Assembly: GCF_002262885.1 (NCBI RefSeq)
Contig: NZ_NKYF01000004.1
Span: 394,685 to 458,684, forward strand
Length of the DNA: 64,000 nucleotides
Source: Pseudonocardia sp. MH-G8
GTDB lineage: Bacteria; Actinomycetota; Actinomycetes; Mycobacteriales; Pseudonocardiaceae
Reading direction: 5' to 3'
Shown: one piece after another, positions 23,532 through 32,685 of the stretch
How positions within the stretch are numbered: the first letter of the stretch is position 1
Layout of the letters: each line of letters begins with the position of its first letter
The notes under the pieces: generated by a model
The model's input: the letters and a program-made list of their open reading frames with translations, nothing else
The model's database searches: none
What the model was told of the DNA's origin: nothing
Translations under genes and position numbers: made by a program

Positions 23532-24891
23532 GGGCGTCGAGCGCCGGGCGCCACGCGTGCGCGGCGGGTGTGGCGTAGCCGATCACCAACGCGCCGGGGC
23601 GCTCGGGCGCGGGCCGGTGCCAGTACCTGCTGGTGTGCAGCCCGTGCAGCCGCACGCCGGAGCGCTCGCCCGCGGCCACCAGGTCCCGTTCCTGCGCGGC
23701 CGACCCGACGGGCAGCAGCGCGTGCAGCCCGGCGGCGACGCCCGCAGGTACGGGTCCGCCGATCGCCGCGAGGCGGTTCCCGAGTTCCTCCCGCCGCCTG
23801 CGGTAGGCGAGCCGGACCCGCCGGACGTGACGGTCGTAGTCGCCGCGTCCGAGCAGGTCGGCGAGCGTCAGCTGGTCGACGGCCGGCACCGCGGCCGCCA
23901 CGGCCACCATCTCCTCGCGCAGCGCCGCCCGCAGCGCCTGCGGGACGACCAACCAGCCGATCCGCATCGCGGGAGCGAGGGTCTTGCTGACGCTGCCGGC
24001 GAAGACGACGCGGTCGGGATCGAGCGGTTGCATCGCCCCGACGGGCTGCCGGTCGTAGCGGAACTCGCCGTCGTAGTCGTCCTCGACGACGAATCCGCCG
24101 CATCGGCGCGCCCACGCGACGACGCCCGCCCGGTGTTCCGGGGCGAGCGGCATCCCGTACGGGTGCTGGTGCGCCGGCGTGAGCACGGCGAGGGCCGGCC
24201 GGTCGGGCAGGGCGGACGGATCCGCACCGCCCGGCCCGACGGGCAGCGGCCGCACGTGCAGCCGCGCGGCCTGCAGCACCTGCCGGTGCCGGGCGAAACC
24301 CGGGTCCTCGGTCACCGCATCCCGGACACCCAGCGCGTGCACCGCCCGCCCGAGCAGCGCCAGCGCCTGCGTGAACCCTGCGGTGACGACCACCGACTCC
24401 GGCGCGGCCTGCACCCCCCGGGTGCGGGCGATGTGGTCGGCGACGGCGGCCCGCAGCACCGGGAGTCCCGCGGTGTCGACGTAGTCGAGCGGGGCGCTGC
24501 TCCCCGCGAGCACCCGGCGCACGGCGCCCGCCCACGCCGCGCGCGGGAACGCGCTCACGTCGGGGCGCCCCGGCCGCAGGTCGATGCACGACCCGCCCGA
24601 TGCGGACGGTGACCGCTTCGCACGCGGACGCGCGGTCGCGGTGGCGACGTCGTTGACGACGGTGCCGGAGCCGGCCACCCCGACGAGCCAGCCCTCGGCG
24701 ACGAGCTGGTCGAAGACCTGCACGACGGTGCCGCGGGCCAATCCGAGGTCGGCGGCGAGGCTGCGGGTGCCGGGCAGCCGGGTGCCGGGGGCGAGCCGAC
24801 CGGAGCGCACCGCGTCGCGCAGGGCCACCTCGAGCGCACGACCACGCCCACGACCGGGCTGGAGATCGAGATGCAGGTCCTGACCGCGCAC
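23512..24891 (-). CDS. MocR/PdxR-type GntR regulator with aminotransferase domain
   Basis: The 459-residue protein has an N-terminal GntR winged helix (ALEVALRDAVRSGRLAPGTR, LAADLGLARGTVVQVFDQLV) joined to a fold-type I aminotransferase domain with the PLP lysine in FAGSVSKTLAPAMRIGWLV and the Asp region VVEDDYDGEFRYD. MocR proteins sense PLP or amino-acid-PLP adducts, often in B6, GABA or taurine metabolism. GTG 24891 is the first start compatible with the family N terminus. Its 3' end overlaps the epimerase gene tail-to-tail by 20 bp. Target genes are not obvious here. Confidence 0.87.
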   Translation of the reverse strand: MRGQDLHLDLQPGRGRGRALEVALRDAVRSGRLAPGTRLPGTRSLAADLGLARGTVVQVFDQLVAEGWLVGVAGSGTVVNDVATATARPRAKRSPSASGGSCIDLRPGRPDVSAFPRAAWAGAVRRVLAGSSAPLDYVDTAGLPVLRAAVADHIARTRGVQAAPESVVVTAGFTQALALLGRAVHALGVRDAVTEDPGFARHRQVLQAARLHVRPLPVGPGGADPSALPDRPALAVLTPAHQHPYGMPLAPEHRAGVVAWARRCGGFVVEDDYDGEFRYDRQPVGAMQPLDPDRVVFAGSVSKTLAPAMRIGWLVVPQALRAALREEMVAVAAAVPAVDQLTLADLLGRGDYDRHVRRVRLAYRRRREELGNRLAAIGGPVPAGVAAGLHALLPVGSAAQERDLVAAGERSGVRLHGLHTSRYWHRPAPERPGALVIGYATPAAHAWRPALDALIELLR

Positions 24892-24935
24892 GTGACCATC
24901 GAAGGGCAGGGTCGCGGCGCGGACAAGAGCGGGGG

Positions 24936-26489
24936 TCAGACCGTCCGGATCGTCGCCATCATCGCCATGTCCTCGTGCTCGAGGTTGTGGCAGTGGAAGA
25001 CGAACCGGCCGGCGTGCTCGGTGAAGCGCACCGCGACCTCGACGACCTCGGCCGGACGGACGTCCACGGTGTCCTTCCACCCGCCGTCGTAGGGCGAGGG
25101 CGGCCGCCCGCCACGGCTGCGCACCTGGAACGCGTCCAGGTGCACGTGCACCGGGTGGTGGACGTCGGTGACGAACCGCCACACCTCGATCTCGCCGAGC
25201 CGGATGTCCGCGAGCGAGGTGTTCGGGTCGAAGGACGTGCCGTTGATCGTCCAGCCCTTGTGGTCGCCGACCGCGCCACGACCGAAGCGGAACGTCCGCT
25301 CGGTCGCCCCGGCCGGCGGTACCAGCGGCTCGATCCCGGCGAGCCGGTCGGGCACCCGGCTGTCGTCGGCGGCGCTGCGCACGACCCGGAACCGCATCAC
25401 GTCACCCGCCCGCCCCCCGTCGAGGCCGTTGACCATCGTGACCTCGGTGCCGACCGGCAGCACGGAGAAGTCGACGACCACGTCGAACCGCTCGCCCGGC
25501 GCCATCTCGATCGCCTCGTGCGTGACGGGTGCGGCGAGCAGCCCGCCGTCGGAGCCGATCTGCACGAGCGGCACCGCAGGCCCGCCGGGCACCGTCAGCG
25601 CGATCCGGAAACGCCGGGCGTTCGCGGCGTTGAGCAGGCGCAGCCGGTAGCGCGCGGCGTCCACCTCGTGCACCGGCCATGGCGCGCCGTTGACGAGCAC
25701 GACGTCACCGAGCACGCCTTCCATCCACGCGTCCTCCACGCCGGGGAGCGAGCGCATCCCCTGGTCCAGGCCCGGGTAGGCGAAGGAGCCGTCCACCGCG
25801 AAGGCGCGGTCGCAGATCATCAACGGCAGCTCGCGCTCGCCGCGCGGGAGCGGGAGCGCGTCCTCGACGTCGTCGCGAACCAGGTGGAAGCCGGCGAGCC
25901 CGCGGTAGACCGCAGGTGCCGTGAAATCCATCCGGTGGTCGTGGTACCAGAGCGTGGCGGCGCGCTGATCGTTCGGGTAGCGGTGCTCGCGCTCCCCCGC
26001 GGCGAGGTCCCCGACCATCCCGTGGTGGCCGGTCCAGTCGCTGGTGTCGCCCACCGGGAGCACGAGGTCGAGCGGCCACCCGTCGTGCTCGGCAGGCGTG
26101 TGCCCGCCGTGCAGGTGCACCACGGTGGGCACCGGCAGCTCGTTGCGGTGCCGCACCACGACCGGACGCCCGCGACGGGTCTCGAACGTCGGGCCGGGGA
26201 AGATCCCGTCGTAGCCGAGGACCGGCGTCCGGTACCCCGGGATGATCTCCTGCTCGACCACCCGCTGCGTCACGCGGTAGAGCTCCGCCCCCGCCTCGTC
26301 GACGCCGACCGGCCGCGCCACCGGCGGCACCGGCAGCGGCACCCGGAACGGCTCGGGCAACGGCAGCGCGCTGGCCAGCACCTCTCCGGTGGATCCGGCG
26401 GGGAGCGCTCCGCACGCCGGGAGCGCCGCGAGCGCCGCCGCCCCGCCGAGCAGCCCCAGGAACCCCCGCCGCGACACCCGCGGGCTCAT
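24936..26489 (-). CDS. Secreted multicopper oxidase (bilirubin oxidase/CotA-like)
   Basis: The 517-residue cupredoxin protein has all four copper motifs: HLHGGH (125-130), WYHDH (181-185), HPVHVHLD near residue 446 and HCHNLEHED near 499-507, so type 1 and trinuclear sites look complete. The N terminus has a twin-arginine signal (SRRGFLG) followed by a lipobox-like LPAC with Cys26, suggesting Tat export and lipid anchoring outside the membrane. Such enzymes oxidise phenols, metals or bilirubin with O2. The start overlaps the stop of the upstream four-helix membrane protein (ATGA). Confidence 0.9.
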   Translation of the reverse strand: MSPRVSRRGFLGLLGGAAALAALPACGALPAGSTGEVLASALPLPEPFRVPLPVPPVARPVGVDEAGAELYRVTQRVVEQEIIPGYRTPVLGYDGIFPGPTFETRRGRPVVVRHRNELPVPTVVHLHGGHTPAEHDGWPLDLVLPVGDTSDWTGHHGMVGDLAAGEREHRYPNDQRAATLWYHDHRMDFTAPAVYRGLAGFHLVRDDVEDALPLPRGERELPLMICDRAFAVDGSFAYPGLDQGMRSLPGVEDAWMEGVLGDVVLVNGAPWPVHEVDAARYRLRLLNAANARRFRIALTVPGGPAVPLVQIGSDGGLLAAPVTHEAIEMAPGERFDVVVDFSVLPVGTEVTMVNGLDGGRAGDVMRFRVVRSAADDSRVPDRLAGIEPLVPPAGATERTFRFGRGAVGDHKGWTINGTSFDPNTSLADIRLGEIEVWRFVTDVHHPVHVHLDAFQVRSRGGRPPSPYDGGWKDTVDVRPAEVVEVAVRFTEHAGRFVFHCHNLEHEDMAMMATIRTV

Positions 26490-26908
26490 CGCCGCCCCCG
26501 TGGCCGGGCGGCCACCGGCATCCACGCCCAGGTCGTGAGCAGGACCGCGCCGACGACGATCCCCACACCGAGCGGCACGTGCAGGTTCAGCTCGCGGCCG
26601 TAACCGAACCCGATCTGGAAGCCGTCGGCCAGGAACAGCAGCACCGCGACCGGCAGGATCCACACCCGCCCCCGGACGACGAGCACGTAGGCCAGCGCCG
26701 CGGCGATCACGACCATCGCCACGAACGTCAGCAGCGAGCCGACGAGCCCGTGCGCCGCCATCGCGTCGACGTCACCGATCAGGTACCTGCCGGCGAGCAC
26801 CGGCTGTGCGAGTACCGCCAGCAGGTGCACGGAGAGCACCAGCCGCAGCGTCCAGAGGGTGATCCGGGGCCTCCGCACGGGAACCGCCGGAGGGGCGAGA
26901 GTGTCCAC
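26486..26908 (-). CDS. Four-helix membrane protein upstream of the multicopper oxidase
   Basis: The 140-residue protein has four predicted transmembrane helices (LWTLRLVLSVHLLAVLAQPV, LVGSLLTFVAMVVIAAALAY, VWILPVAVLLFLADGF and LGVGIVVGAVLLTTWAWMPV). No known motif. The GTG start lies 7 nt after TAGCGT, so the operon mRNA is predicted to be leaderless. Translationally coupled to the oxidase gene; a role in its maturation or copper supply is possible but unproven. Confidence 0.78.
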   Translation of the reverse strand: MDTLAPPAVPVRRPRITLWTLRLVLSVHLLAVLAQPVLAGRYLIGDVDAMAAHGLVGSLLTFVAMVVIAAALAYVLVVRGRVWILPVAVLLFLADGFQIGFGYGRELNLHVPLGVGIVVGAVLLTTWAWMPVAARPRGRR

Positions 26909-26921
26909 GCTCGGGACGCTA

Positions 26922-27012
26922 TAGGTAGAGAGCCTACGTATGAATCCGGGACATCCCTGATACTGAGCCGGATCTCAGGGGCGCCCGACTAGGTAGAGTC
27001 TCTATGCATGAA
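26922..27012. promoter_or_regulatory. Divergent PadR/multicopper oxidase control region with 23-bp direct repeats
   Basis: TAGGTAGAG-N3-CTA-N-G-N-ATGAA occurs at 26922-26944 and 26990-27012 (18 of 23 identical). The first copy lies beside the minus-strand -10 of the oxidase operon; the second contains the hexamer TAGAGT (26994-26999) and the PadR start codon. PadR binding to both copies would control both operons. Confidence 0.6.
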
Positions 27013-27349
27013 GCCCGACGCGGTCCGCGGCCACCTCGACGGCCTGATCCTCGCCGTCCTCGAGGACGGGCCCCGCCACGGCTACGCGATCATCGAATCC
27101 CTCCAGGCGCGCAGCAGTGGGCGGCTGGACCTGCCCACGGGCACCGTCTACCCCGCGCTGCGCCGGCTGGAGCGGGCCGGCCTGCTCTCGGGCGCGTGGA
27201 GCACGGTCGGCGGGCGCGAGCGCCGCACCTACACGCTCACTCGCGCCGGGCGACACGCGCTCGCCGGGCAGCGCGCCGACTGGGGGGAGTTCAGCGCGGT
27301 CGTGGAGGCCGTCCTGCGGCCGGCCCGACCCGCGGAGAACGCATCGTGA
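27008..27349 (+). CDS. PadR-family transcriptional regulator
   Basis: The 113-residue protein has the PadR winged helix: VRGHLDGLILAVLEDGPRHG, then YAIIESLQ, LPTGTVYPALRRLERAGLLS and RRTYTLTRAGRHAL. The ATG is 8 nt after TAGAGT, consistent with a leaderless mRNA. The stop overlaps the GTG of the membrane protein gene, a standard PadR plus HAAS-like sensor arrangement. Probable repressor of its own and the divergent operon. Confidence 0.9.
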   Translation: MKPDAVRGHLDGLILAVLEDGPRHGYAIIESLQARSSGRLDLPTGTVYPALRRLERAGLLSGAWSTVGGRERRTYTLTRAGRHALAGQRADWGEFSAVVEAVLRPARPAENAS

Positions 27350-28044
27350 ACCGCATCGCAGACCCCGTGGCCAGCCACGTGGCCGAGCTCGACCGCATGC
27401 TGCACGGGCCCGGCACCCACAAGCGCAGCATGATCGCGGAAGTGCACGACGGGCTGCAGGACGCGGCCGACGCCTACCGGGCCGGCGGGCTGGAGCCGCT
27501 GCCGGCCGCCGCCGCAGCCGTGCAGGACTTCGGGCCGGTCCGCGAGGTGGCGCCGCTGATGCAGGAGGAGCTCACCGTGCGCCAGGGCCGCGCGACCGCA
27601 CTGCTGCTGGCGGTCACGTTCCCCGCGATGGTCCTCGGCTGGGACCTGCTGTGGCAGTCCGGTGTCGGCTGGCCCGGCCCGGCGCCGGCGGTCGTCGCCG
27701 CGCTGGCCCGCGTTCAGGACGTCGCGAGCTTCGGGATCGCGGCGGCCGCGCTCGCGCTGCTCACCGCCACGTTCCGGCGCACCGCCGCACCCCGGTGGAT
27801 CACCGCGCTGACCGGCCTCACGGCCGCCGGCGGCGCGCTCGTGTGCGGCGGCACCGCCATCGTGATGAACCTGGCGCACGCCGAGCAGGCGGGGCTGATG
27901 CTCACCACCAGGCCCCTCGCCCTGGTCGCGGTCGTCGCGAGCGCCGTGGTGCTCGTGGTGGTGATCCGCTCCGCCGTCCGGTCGCTCCGGGTGGCGTGGA
28001 CGTCGACGCGCTCAGACCAGCGAGCGGACCCGCAGGTCGGGTAG
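27346..28044 (+). CDS. PadR-associated membrane protein (permease-prefix/HAAS-like)
   Basis: Of 232 residues, the first 85 form a soluble helical prefix (VASHVAELDRMLHGPGTHKR, SMIAEVHDGLQDAADAYRAG) typical of proteins encoded after PadR regulators; the rest holds four hydrophobic segments (ATALLLAVTFPAMVLGWDLL through LVAVVASAVVLVVVIRSAV). It likely binds or modulates PadR at the membrane (inference). The last 33 bp overlap the convergent VapC-like gene. Confidence 0.8.
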   Translation: MNRIADPVASHVAELDRMLHGPGTHKRSMIAEVHDGLQDAADAYRAGGLEPLPAAAAAVQDFGPVREVAPLMQEELTVRQGRATALLLAVTFPAMVLGWDLLWQSGVGWPGPAPAVVAALARVQDVASFGIAAAALALLTATFRRTAAPRWITALTGLTAAGGALVCGGTAIVMNLAHAEQAGLMLTTRPLALVAVVASAVVLVVVIRSAVRSLRVAWTSTRSDQRADPQVG

Positions 28045-28419
28045 GGCCGCGGCGAGCACGTCGAAGTCGCGGTCGCAGTGCACCAACGTGGCTCCGGTGC
28101 GGGCGGCGACGACCGCGATGAGACAGTCCATCGTCTTCCGGACGGTGTGACCGCCCCTCCGGACCGCGCGGTACGCGATCGCGGCGTCGCGGTAGTCGAG
28201 CGAGGCCTCGACCGGCAGCAACCGGACCCCACGCGACAGCTTGTCGATCTGGGAGAACGCCCGGTCGCTCCCTGCGCCCGAGAGCAGCTCCATGACGACG
28301 GGCTCGGTCGTCGCGACGTCGCCCGGACGGTGTTGCAACATCTCACGCAGCTCGACGTTGGCCTGCGAACCCGTGCGCCGGAGGAACTCGATCCACACCG
28401 AAGAGTCGATCAGCTCCAC
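28012..28419 (-). CDS. vapC: VapC-like PIN-domain toxin
   Basis: The 135-residue PIN ribonuclease has the acidic set: Asp5 in [15 protein letters not shown], Glu in [10 protein letters not shown], Asp in [10 protein letters not shown] and Asp in [10 protein letters not shown]. These residues coordinate Mg2+ for RNA cleavage in VapC proteins. The GTG start lies within the last codons of the antitoxin gene (10-nt overlap), the usual VapBC arrangement. Its 3' end runs 33 bp into the convergent membrane-protein gene. Confidence 0.9.
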   Translation of the reverse strand: MELIDSSVWIEFLRRTGSQANVELREMLQHRPGDVATTEPVVMELLSGAGSDRAFSQIDKLSRGVRLLPVEASLDYRDAAIAYRAVRRGGHTVRKTMDCLIAVVAARTGATLVHCDRDFDVLAAALPDLRVRSLV

Positions 28420-28637
28420 TCGCGGTCCTCGATCTCCTGGACCCGCGACTCCCGCATCTCGTCGAGATCGCCGTCCCAGCCGATGCCTTCCAGGCTCTCG
28501 AAGAACTCCGGCGACAGCCGCGGCCCCACGAGCCTGCGCAGCGCCAGGTCGACGGCATCCTTCTTGGTCTTGAGGCCGAACTTCCGCATCGCCTCGGCGA
28601 CGAGCTCGTCGTCGATGTCGATGTTGGTACGCGCCAT
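28410..28637 (-). CDS. vapB: VapB-like antitoxin
   Basis: The 75-residue protein begins [20 protein letters not shown], the ribbon-helix-helix DNA-binding region of VapB antitoxins, followed by [19 protein letters not shown] and a toxin-binding acidic tail. ATG 28637 is preferred to 28643 because the hexamer TATCGT ends exactly 6 nt upstream. It represses its own operon in complex with VapC in known systems. Confidence 0.88.
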   Translation of the reverse strand: MARTNIDIDDELVAEAMRKFGLKTKKDAVDLALRRLVGPRLSPEFFESLEGIGWDGDLDEMRESRVQEIEDREWS

Positions 28638-28643
28638 GCACAT

Positions 28644-28649
28644 ACGATA
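28644..28649 (-). promoter_or_regulatory. -10 element of the vapBC operon
   Basis: TATCGT on the minus strand ends 6 nt before the antitoxin ATG and predicts a leaderless message. Upstream, CTAC...GTAG words (28659-28673) may be part of the VapB operator. Confidence 0.5.
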
Positions 28650-28701
28650 CACCTGCGCTACACCGACAGTAGATGTCAGCGAAGCGCGCCATCCTCGAAC
28701 C

Positions 28702-29625
28702 ATGGCATCGATGGAAAGACCCCTCGCCGGGCAGGTCGCGCTGGTGGCGGGGGCGACGCGGGGCGCGGGCCGGGGCATCGCCGTGGAGCTCGGGGCGGCC
28801 GGGGCCACGGTGTACGTCACCGGCCGCACGACCCGGGAGCGGCGCAGCGAGTACGACCGACCGGAGACGATCGAGGACACCGCCGACCTGGTCACGGCGG
28901 CAGGCGGCACCGGCATCGCCGTGCCCACCGACCACCTGGTCCCCGAGCAGGTCGAGGCGCTCGTGGCCCGCATCCGCGCCGAGCAGGGCCGTCTCGACGT
29001 CCTCGTCAACGACATCTGGGGCGGCGAGAACCTGACGGAGTGGGACAAGCCCGTCTGGGAGCACCCGATGGAGGCGGGACTGCGGATCCTGCACCTCGCC
29101 GTCGACACCCACCTGATCACCGCGCGGTACGCGTTCCCGCTGCTGATCGAGCGGCCCGGCGGGCTCGTCGTCGAGGTCACCGACGGAACCGCGGAGTACA
29201 ACGCCGAGAACTACCGGCTCAACGCCTACTACGACCTCGCCAAGATCGCGCCGATCCGGCTGGCGCGCAGCTGGGCGCACGAGCTCGGCCCGCACGGCGG
29301 CACGTCCGTGGTGATCACACCTGGCTGGCTGCGCTCGGAGATGATGCTCGACCACTTCGGCGTCACCGAGGACAACTGGCGCGACGCGTGCGTGGCGGAA
29401 CCGCACTTCGCGATCTCCGAAACCCCTCGCTTCGTCGGCCGCGCCGTCGCCGCGCTGGCCGCCGACCCCGACCGCGCCCGCTGGCAGGGCACAAGCCTGT
29501 CCAGCGGCGGGCTCGCGAAGGAGTACGGCTTCACCGACCTCGACGGCTCGACCCCGGACAGCTGGCGCTACATCGTCGAGGTGCAGGACGCCGGCAAGCC
29601 GGCAGACGTGACGGGCTACCGCTGA
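28702..29625 (+). CDS. SDR-family oxidoreductase
   Basis: The 307-residue short-chain dehydrogenase has [14 protein letters not shown] (nucleotide motif), VTGRTT after strand 2, VNDIWGG in place of the common NNAG motif, and Tyr/Lys of the active site in [35 protein letters not shown] is the post-active-site segment. It resembles actinobacterial SDRs of unknown substrate, somewhat longer than classical SDRs. Monocistronic by spacing; it is divergent from vapB. Confidence 0.87.
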   Translation: MASMERPLAGQVALVAGATRGAGRGIAVELGAAGATVYVTGRTTRERRSEYDRPETIEDTADLVTAAGGTGIAVPTDHLVPEQVEALVARIRAEQGRLDVLVNDIWGGENLTEWDKPVWEHPMEAGLRILHLAVDTHLITARYAFPLLIERPGGLVVEVTDGTAEYNAENYRLNAYYDLAKIAPIRLARSWAHELGPHGGTSVVITPGWLRSEMMLDHFGVTEDNWRDACVAEPHFAISETPRFVGRAVAALAADPDRARWQGTSLSSGGLAKEYGFTDLDGSTPDSWRYIVEVQDAGKPADVTGYR

Positions 29626-29775
29626 GCACCGCGCGCCGAAACTCTACGGGTCCCGCGGCGCGTCGCCTGCATGCAGGAATCGGAGCGGGGAGTTCTCCGA
29701 AACGCCACATCTCGGAGAGGAGGGTCCGTAGCCTTCGAACTCCTGGATCTCGCCACCTTCGCCCGAAGGAACATC

Positions 29776-30315
29776 ATGGTCGCCTGTCGCCCGGCATCCG
29801 TCGCGGTCGCCCTCGTCGGCGCCGCCCTCACCCTCCTGACCAGCGCCGGAGTCGCCGTCGCGCAAGAGCCCACCTGCGAGCAGCGCGGCCTGCTGCCCAC
29901 GTTCAAGGTGCAGAACGACAAGTGGAGCCTCAGCTTCGACAACTACGAGCACGGCCCGGAGTGGATGGTCGCGGGGCAAGGACCAGGGACGCTCGCCCTG
30001 TCGAGGACCGTGGAGGCATCCAACAGCGTCTCGGTGTCGGTCGAGGCCGCAATACCCGTGATCTCGACCGCGCTGGGGTTCGAGGTGACCGACTCGGTGT
30101 CCCACTCGGCCAGCTTCGAGCTGAACATGCCCGAGGGACCTCCCGGCAAGAGGTGGTTCATCGAGGCCGGCACCCGCGACGACGTCTACATCTACGAAGT
30201 GCAGAAATACTGCGGCTCCGACCCCGAGGGAGCCCCGATCAAGGGGCGCGCCGAGAAGACGGGTCACCTGATCTACCAGTGGTGGGGTGAGAATCCCGGA
30301 AATCCCCGCAAGTGA
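29776..30315 (+). CDS. Secreted beta-rich protein of unknown function
   Basis: ATG 29776 has GAAGGA upstream and opens a Sec signal peptide (PASVAVALVGAALTLLTSAG, then VAVAQ); the in-frame ATG at 29671 would bury it. The mature part, about 150 residues, contains two cysteines and a strongly alternating stretch (SNSVSVSVEAAIPVISTALG, FEVTDSVSHSASFEL) of the kind found in amphipathic beta-hairpins. VYIYEVQKYC and LIYQWWG lie near the end. No family is recognised. It could be a surface-acting or pore-forming type beta protein, but that rests only on the alternating pattern. Confidence 0.7.
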   Translation: MVACRPASVAVALVGAALTLLTSAGVAVAQEPTCEQRGLLPTFKVQNDKWSLSFDNYEHGPEWMVAGQGPGTLALSRTVEASNSVSVSVEAAIPVISTALGFEVTDSVSHSASFELNMPEGPPGKRWFIEAGTRDDVYIYEVQKYCGSDPEGAPIKGRAEKTGHLIYQWWGENPGNPRK

Positions 30316-30333
30316 CCCGTCGGCCGACGAGGC

Positions 30334-31248
30334 TCAGAGACCGTTGGCGTCCAGCCACCCCTTCGCCACCACGTCCACGTTGGGCTTCTCCGGCGAGTTG
30401 AGCTCCCGGTTCAGCTCCACGAGGCCCTCGGTGGTGAGCGCCGCCGACACGGCGTTGAGCGCCTCGACCACCTCCGGGGTGGCCTTCGACTCATTGATCA
30501 GCGGCACGACGTTCTGCGCGGCGAAGTTGTTCTGCGGATCCTCCAGGGCGACGAACCCGCGCTCCTCGATCGCCGGGTCGGTGGTGAACAGGTCGGCCGC
30601 CTGCACGGTGCCGTCGGCCAGGGCAGCCACCGTGAGGGGGCCGCCGGTGTCGAGCGGGCGGAACTCCTTGAACGTGCAGCCGTAGGACTCCGCGATGCCG
30701 GGCAGCCCGTCGGGCCGGGTCTCGAACTCGGGCGGGCCGCCGAACACGAGCTCTCCGCAGATCGGGCCGTAGTCGGCAAGCGACGTGCCGTACTGCTGCG
30801 CCGTCTCGGCGGTGACGACGATCGCGTCCTTGTTCTCCGCCTCGGACCGGTCGAGCACCGTGAGCGGCTCGGGCACCTGCCCCTGCAGCGCGGAGTACAC
30901 GGCGTCGGGTTCGGTCTCGGCGGCGTCGGGATTCACGAACTGCAGGAGCACACCGGTGTAGTCGGGCACCAGGTCCCACGAGCCGTCCGTCAGGCCGGGG
31001 AAGTAGACCTCGCGGGCGCCCACGCCGAAATCGCGCTCGACGCTCACGCCCCGCTTCTCCAGGGTCTGCGCGTAGATCTCCGCGAGGACGCGGTTCTCCG
31101 GGAAGTCCGCGGAGGTGATGCGGATGGTGTCGGACGGCGCGGGAGCCTGTCCGCCACCGCCGGGCGCGAGCGGATCGCTCCCGCCGCAGGCGGACAGCAG
31201 CAGGATTCCGGCTGCTGCGCCGGCGAGGAGGGTGGACGTGCGCGTCAT
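30334..31248 (-). CDS. Glycine betaine/choline/carnitine-type ABC substrate-binding lipoprotein
   Basis: The 304-residue protein has a lipoprotein signal (GAAAGILLLSACGG) and the OpuAC-type binding fold: ITSADFPENRVLAEIYAQTL, then SWDLVPDYTGVLLQF, DRSEAENKDAIVVTAETAQQ and DLFTTDPAIEERGFVALEDP. It captures quaternary-amine osmoprotectants outside the membrane for the two permeases and the ATPase encoded upstream. The start overlaps the stop of the permease (ATGA). The exact ligand is not certain. Confidence 0.88.
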   Translation of the reverse strand: MTRTSTLLAGAAAGILLLSACGGSDPLAPGGGGQAPAPSDTIRITSADFPENRVLAEIYAQTLEKRGVSVERDFGVGAREVYFPGLTDGSWDLVPDYTGVLLQFVNPDAAETEPDAVYSALQGQVPEPLTVLDRSEAENKDAIVVTAETAQQYGTSLADYGPICGELVFGGPPEFETRPDGLPGIAESYGCTFKEFRPLDTGGPLTVAALADGTVQAADLFTTDPAIEERGFVALEDPQNNFAAQNVVPLINESKATPEVVEALNAVSAALTTEGLVELNRELNSPEKPNVDVVAKGWLDANGL

Positions 31249-32006
31249 CGTTCGACTCCAGCGAGTTCGGGAGCGGGGGGAGGTGGGGTGGAGGGTGCGT
31301 CGGGTTCCGGTCGAGCGATGTCGACGGTGGGTGAGCGCCCGGCGCGGCTGCGCAACCCGGGAGAGACGACGGCGCGCTGCAGCATCGCGAGCACGCCCTC
31401 GACCAGCAGGGCGAGCAGCGCGATCAGGACGGCACCGGCGACCATCTCGGCGTAGTCGTACTGGCGCTGCCCGTCGATCAGGTACCGGCCGAAACCGCCG
31501 AAGCTGACGACTGCGGCGATGGCGGCCGTCGCGATCACCTGGAGGGCCGCGGAGCGGACCCCGCCGAGGATCAGCGGCAGGGCGTTCGGCAGCTCCACCT
31601 TCAACAGCACCTGCGACTCGCGCATGCCCATGCCGCGCGCGGCATCGACGGTGGCGCGGTTGACGTTGCGCACCCCCGCGTATGCGCCGGCCAGCACCGG
31701 CGGTACCGCGAGCACGGCGAGCGCGAGGACGACGGGCAGCAGTCCGATGCCCATGAGGAGCGCCAGAAGCGTCAGCAGGCCCAGCTCGGGCAGCGCGCGC
31801 ATGCCGTTGCCGAAACCGACCAGCAGGAAGCTGCCGCGGCCGGTGTGGCCGACCAACGCCCCGACGGGCAACGCGATGACCAACCCGATCAGCAGCGCGA
31901 TGCCGCTGTAGTACAGGTGCTCGACCAGCCGGGCGGGTACGCCGTCGCTGCCCGTCCAGTTGGCGGCCGTGGCGAACCACTCCACCACCCCGGCGAAGAG
32001 ACTCAC
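31245..32006 (-). CDS. Osmoprotectant ABC transporter permease 1
   Basis: The 253-residue protein has five to six membrane segments and the BPD permease loop (AARGMGMRESQVLLKVELPN, ALPLILGGVRSAALQVIATA). It is followed by a proline-rich cytoplasmic tail (STPPPPAPELAGVER). GTG 32006 overlaps the stop of the second permease gene. Part of an OpuC/YehYZWX-like system with two different permeases. Confidence 0.87.
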   Translation of the reverse strand: MSLFAGVVEWFATAANWTGSDGVPARLVEHLYYSGIALLIGLVIALPVGALVGHTGRGSFLLVGFGNGMRALPELGLLTLLALLMGIGLLPVVLALAVLAVPPVLAGAYAGVRNVNRATVDAARGMGMRESQVLLKVELPNALPLILGGVRSAALQVIATAAIAAVVSFGGFGRYLIDGQRQYDYAEMVAGAVLIALLALLVEGVLAMLQRAVVSPGLRSRAGRSPTVDIARPEPDAPSTPPPPAPELAGVER

Positions 32007-32671
32007 GCGCCACCCCCGGACCCGCTGCCCACCCGGTTCCACGGGGTGGCGACCCTCCCGATGCCCAGCAGGACGGCGTCGGCGGCCAGCGCGAGCACGA
32101 CGATGAGCACGATACCGGTGATGATCTCGACGATGTTCGAGCGCTGGATGCCGTCGGTGAACAGCTCGCCGAGCCCGCCGTTGCCGATGAGCGCACCGAC
32201 GCTGACGAGGCTGATGTTCGAGACGGTGGCGACCCGCAGACCCGCGATGAGCACGGGGACCGCGAGCGGAAGCTCCACCGCGACGAACCGGCGGCCCGGG
32301 CGGAACCCCATCGCGGTGGCTGCGGCCACCACCATGGCCGGCACCGCGGCCAGCGCGTCGGCGATCGATCGGACCAGCAGGGCGACCGTGTAGAGCGCAA
32401 GGGCGATGATGACGTTCAGCGAGTTGCTGACCTGCAGGCCGAGCAGCCCGGGCAGCAGGACGAACAGGGCGAGCGACGGGATCGTGTACAGCAGGCCGGA
32501 CGTGGGGATCAGCACGGACCGCGCCACCCGCGTGTGGTTGGCGAGCCAGCCCAGCGGAACGGCGACCACCAGCCCGACCACCACCGGCACCAGCGAGAGC
32601 TGCACGTGCTCCACCAGCAAGGTGCTGATCAAGGAGGTGTTGCGCGGGATCCAGTCCCAGACCCAGACCAC
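32003..32671 (-). CDS. Osmoprotectant ABC transporter permease 2
   Basis: The 222-residue permease has about six segments (LSLVPVVVGLVVAVPLGWLA, GLLYTIPSLALFVLLPGLLG) and the coupling loop AATAMGFRPGRRFVAVELPL. The phrase YTIPSLALFVLLP is typical of OpuCB/ProW-like betaine permeases. GTG start, 14 nt after the ATPase gene. Forms the membrane channel with permease 1. Confidence 0.88.
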   Translation of the reverse strand: MVWVWDWIPRNTSLISTLLVEHVQLSLVPVVVGLVVAVPLGWLANHTRVARSVLIPTSGLLYTIPSLALFVLLPGLLGLQVSNSLNVIIALALYTVALLVRSIADALAAVPAMVVAAATAMGFRPGRRFVAVELPLAVPVLIAGLRVATVSNISLVSVGALIGNGGLGELFTDGIQRSNIVEIITGIVLIVVLALAADAVLLGIGRVATPWNRVGSGSGGGA

Positions 32672-32685
32672 AGGTGCGCGTCCCC

